A DNA stretch of 64,000 bases, from NCBI GenBank assembly GCA_030407005.1, contig JAUDYN010000006.1, forward strand, positions 3,472,001 to 3,536,000. Direction: 5' to 3'. The notes beneath the pieces are model-generated. The model was not told the origin of the DNA and did not search any database. It saw only the letters and a program-made list of their open reading frames with translations. Every line of letters begins with the position of its first letter. The stretch's first letter is position 1. The translations under genes and the position numbers were made by a program. This document shows positions 61,209-64,000 of this stretch, piece after piece. The DNA is from Desarmillaria ectypa (Eukaryota > Basidiomycota > Agaricomycetes > Agaricales > Physalacriaceae).

Positions 61209-64000
61209 ATGGCCAAAGGCAGTGGCAAATCCTCAGCCACGTCTGGGACGCGCAAAAAACATGCCAAGAAAGCTGCAGGAGTCGAGCCTGAAGTTGGTCC
61301 GATGAAGGAAAAACGGGCAAAGAACAAGGAGAAGGGCAAAGGAAAAAAGGAGCCGCGGAAGAAAGTGTATGTTCCTCCTGTAAAGCCTGCTCCGGTGCAG
61401 CCAGATCCTTTGGAGACGACGGGAATAGCGCATCAGCTTCCGCCGGAACTGTTGGTCGTTCTGCGTAGTTTAGGGAAGAAGGCCGTGGTGACAAAGGGCC
61501 GGGCACTGGAGGACCTTCAGGCGGGATGGGTAGAAAGGGCACTGGCGGGCGACGAGGTCCTGATACCGACGCTGCATATCATGTTTCCAGTTTGGGTGCG
61601 TCCTGTTTCTTCCACGCTACGATTCTCCGTTCTGATGAGGCAGATGTGAAGATGCACCATATATCGGCTCTGTTTCTTCATCCTTCACGGCGGATCCGAC
61701 AATTAACGGCAGATCTACACAAATCGTTCGTTTTGTTGATGAAGGACGCTATCCTTGCCTATTTTAACGCCTGTTCGACTCGCGAGGCGGAGTGGATCTT
61801 GGGAAGTTGGTGTATGGCTGCACACGATATCGATCGTGGTGTGTCAGCATCGGCGCTGTTGTCGTGGCGAAGTTTCAACGATGCCTCGGGTAAGCTGTTA
61901 TTGAACGACAAGGAGAACGGATTTTTTTCGTGTCTTGCGGCGTTTGTCCATCGAGCAGCGATGGATCCGCTTGCCATCTATCTGGATCTGAACCCGCCAC
62001 CACCCGCACCACCACCTCCGACTAAAGGCGCGTCGAGGAAGGTGGAGCCAGAACCAACGCCACGATTGAAGTCCGAGGATTTAGAAGAAGATGAGCAGGA
62101 TAGGAAAGCTCGGATACGAGTTGGCGCATATGGCGCGATCCGTTGGATAACCGGTAAGCTGCTACCACTTTTGTTATAGCTCCGTTCAAACAGTTTGGAT
62201 CCAGACAATGTCGAGACAGAAATTCACGAACAGCTTTCAAGTCCTGTGTTTTGGTCGGCATTGCACTATAAAGAGTCGGCACCGTTCGTGCCAGCAGGTG
62301 AAGAATGTTTCGGGTACGGCCAACCTGCCGTTCGGAAAGCAGCTTGGGCACTTGTTCAGGCTCTTTTGCGACGTTCGTGGTCTCCTACTATATATGATTC
62401 ACCGTGCTGACCCTCAAGCTAGATACAACCCAAGCACAGCTATCTGCATTAAGCGCAGCTATTCTCCACTCTGCTTGGGTCGAGCCAGATACAACTGTTC
62501 ATGCCGTCATGTGGCAGCCTTTACTTCGCTTTCTGAAAGGTGGGGGTCTCATTCACTTGCAGAATAAATAAGTAATTTCATTGGTAGATCATTCAAACGC
62601 GTGGGAATTGGCCGACAGTCTTAGCCCCGAAGAGGAAGGTTCCGGTGACGATGAAGATGAGGAGCAACATCCTCCCTTGACAGCTCGCCCCGCATACGAC
62701 GAGTTTTTGCAGTTTCTTCAACTGGGGTGCTCCGGGTCCCCCATACAGGGCTACCCGACGGTGGTTATCATCATATCGACGATACCTTCCTCAGTAGGTC
62801 TTGCTACTGGCCAGGCTCGCGTCTGATCTGACTCTTCCTTAGGCATTCGCTTCGACGTCATCTGTATCCCCTTTAGCAGATTTTTTCATGTCGTTTTGGG
62901 CTGCCATTGATGGTCGCGCGCTTAGTGGCTTGAATCGGGCTAAGGCAAGCGGGGCATTTTTGGAGTCACTTTATGAGTGTATGGTGTTCCTGCTAAGAAG
63001 GGTTCATCGCGATGCCGGCCATGCCTCGTTATTGTTGGGTGCTGAGGCCCAGATGAACGAACTAGTAGAAGATCAGCTCGTGAGGACATTTAAAGCACTG
63101 GAAGACCGGACGTTGAAAGTAGGGGAGAAGAACTTGTGTGATACAGTGGCGAAGACTCTGGTTTCGTTAGAAGCTATCGATCACGGTTCGTGGTTTTAGT
63201 TTGGACGTTGAGTGATGCTGATGTTCTTCACAAACAGACTTGTACTGGTCTGCTTGGAATGTGTTGAGCCAAATCATCAAGGGTTCAGGGTCATCGATCG
63301 TGCCCTATCTCCTTAGGACGTTCCTCGACCGATTCGCGGATGACTCGGAGCTATATGCAGCGTCGCGTGTATTGTTGCGAGAGGTACTTCTGTCAGCAAC
63401 TGACGACTCGGAGCGCAGTCTCGATCAAACATCAGAGGATCCTCGACCCGGAAATGGCATACAAACACTTGTTAACATGCTCAACGTCTTTGGACAGCAC
63501 TTGTTCAGTGACGACCCGGCGTTCGCATCAGTAAGGAATCGAGTTTATGATTTCACGATTCACGACCTTAAAAACGAAAATATTACAGAGACTCGATGCT
63601 CTCGTCAGAGAACACGCATACCTTACCCTGACTCGTTCCGAGCCTTTCTTCTTCGCTTATCTTTCCCATAGAAATGATGAAGCCGTACGCCAAGCTGTTT
63701 GGGATAGCACCTTGGACGGCATTGGACAACATGCGGATACCCTCTCGTCATCAATAAAGCGATTGCTGGATGCTAGGGTGGATATCAATACGTCAGGAAC
63801 GCAACTTGATGCCCAAGTCCATCAGTTATTCGTAGAGTCATTACACAAGCCCTCAAGTTCGCCAGAGGTATCTCTCATGCAGCAGGTACTACAAAAGCCA
63901 GGTCAGTGTTTCCTTCTCGTTCGTAGGCATGTATCATTTATGCCACATGTCACATGTTAGGTCTCATCCTCTCGAAGAATGGGTTCAACTCGCTGGTACA
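61209..64000 (+). CDS. LTN1: E3 ubiquitin ligase listerin (LTN1), 5' part
   Basis: LTN1 ubiquitinates nascent chains on stalled 60S ribosomes (ribosome quality control). The N-terminus fits the family: MAKGSGKSSATSGTRKKHAK, a Lys-rich stretch, then LPPELLVVLRSLGKKAVVTK and ALEDLQAGWVERAL. HEAT-like repeats follow (HISALFLHPSRRIRQLTADL, SFVLLMKDAILAYF, FWSALHYKESAPF, GYGQPAVRKAAWALVQALL, LLRFLKDHSNAWE). An in-frame TAG at 62177-62179 is removed by a 51-nt intron, 62154-62204 (GTAAGC...ATCCAG), giving WIT-DNVETEIHEQ. Other introns lie near 61593-61651, 62565-62586, 62796-62843 and 63196-63239. The gene continues past the right edge, so the RWD and RING domains are not in view. Confidence 0.9.

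Noticed and set aside
62177..62179. In-frame TAG in LTN1, possible nonsense mutation
   Set aside because: A 51-nt GT-AG intron (62154-62204) removes it and keeps frame, giving WIT-DNVETEIHEQ. The 26-nt and 40-nt acceptor alternatives do not keep frame.

Overview
The window looks like nuclear DNA of a filamentous basidiomycete, most likely an Agaricomycete. Genes are split by many short GT-AG introns of about 45-60 nt. Intergenic stretches are compact, and the proteins are typically fungal: a ChAPs exomer subunit, a NIPA Mg transporter, NADP-glutamate dehydrogenase, a DUF7770-like family and GH13_5-type intracellular amylase. I recognise no rRNA, tRNA, CRISPR array or autonomous transposon. 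Gene models were assembled by hand from reading frames, splice signals, family motifs and paralogues within the window.

Layout. 0-0.8 kb: a broken endonuclease/exonuclease/phosphatase (EEP) gene, cut by the window edge. 1.8-6 kb: a CCDC6-like coiled-coil protein and a ChAPs trafficking protein. 7-11 kb: a secreted CBM19-like protein and an intracellular alpha-amylase containing a 4-nt microexon. 12-15.6 kb: MOV10/SDE3-type RNA helicase A. 17-25.3 kb: a small secreted protein, an Hsp20-like protein, a NIPA transporter and a short coiled-coil protein. 26.4-27.7 kb: the intact EEP paralogue. 31-40.2 kb: an accessory-looking block in which APH-type kinase genes on the minus strand alternate with DUF7770-like genes on the plus strand. 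The pattern is dead kinase, DUF7770a, live kinase, DUF7770b. 41-44.6 kb: RNA helicase B. 45-64 kb: housekeeping genes (proteasome ATPase RPT6, an unknown protein, CTP synthase, SEH1, NADP-GDH, an F-box-like protein, glyoxylate/hydroxypyruvate reductase, and the start of the ribosome quality-control ligase LTN1).

The left two thirds is marked by local duplication. Four families (EEP, RNA helicase, kinase, DUF7770) each occur twice. One EEP copy and one kinase copy carry premature stops that read as C-to-T or G-to-A changes. A short element with terminal inverted repeats occurs at 32.4 kb, with a truncated inverted relative at 1.3 kb. The most unusual observations are the kinase/DUF7770 divergent-pair duplication and the 4-nt microexon that completes the codon of a catalytic-site Asp in the amylase.
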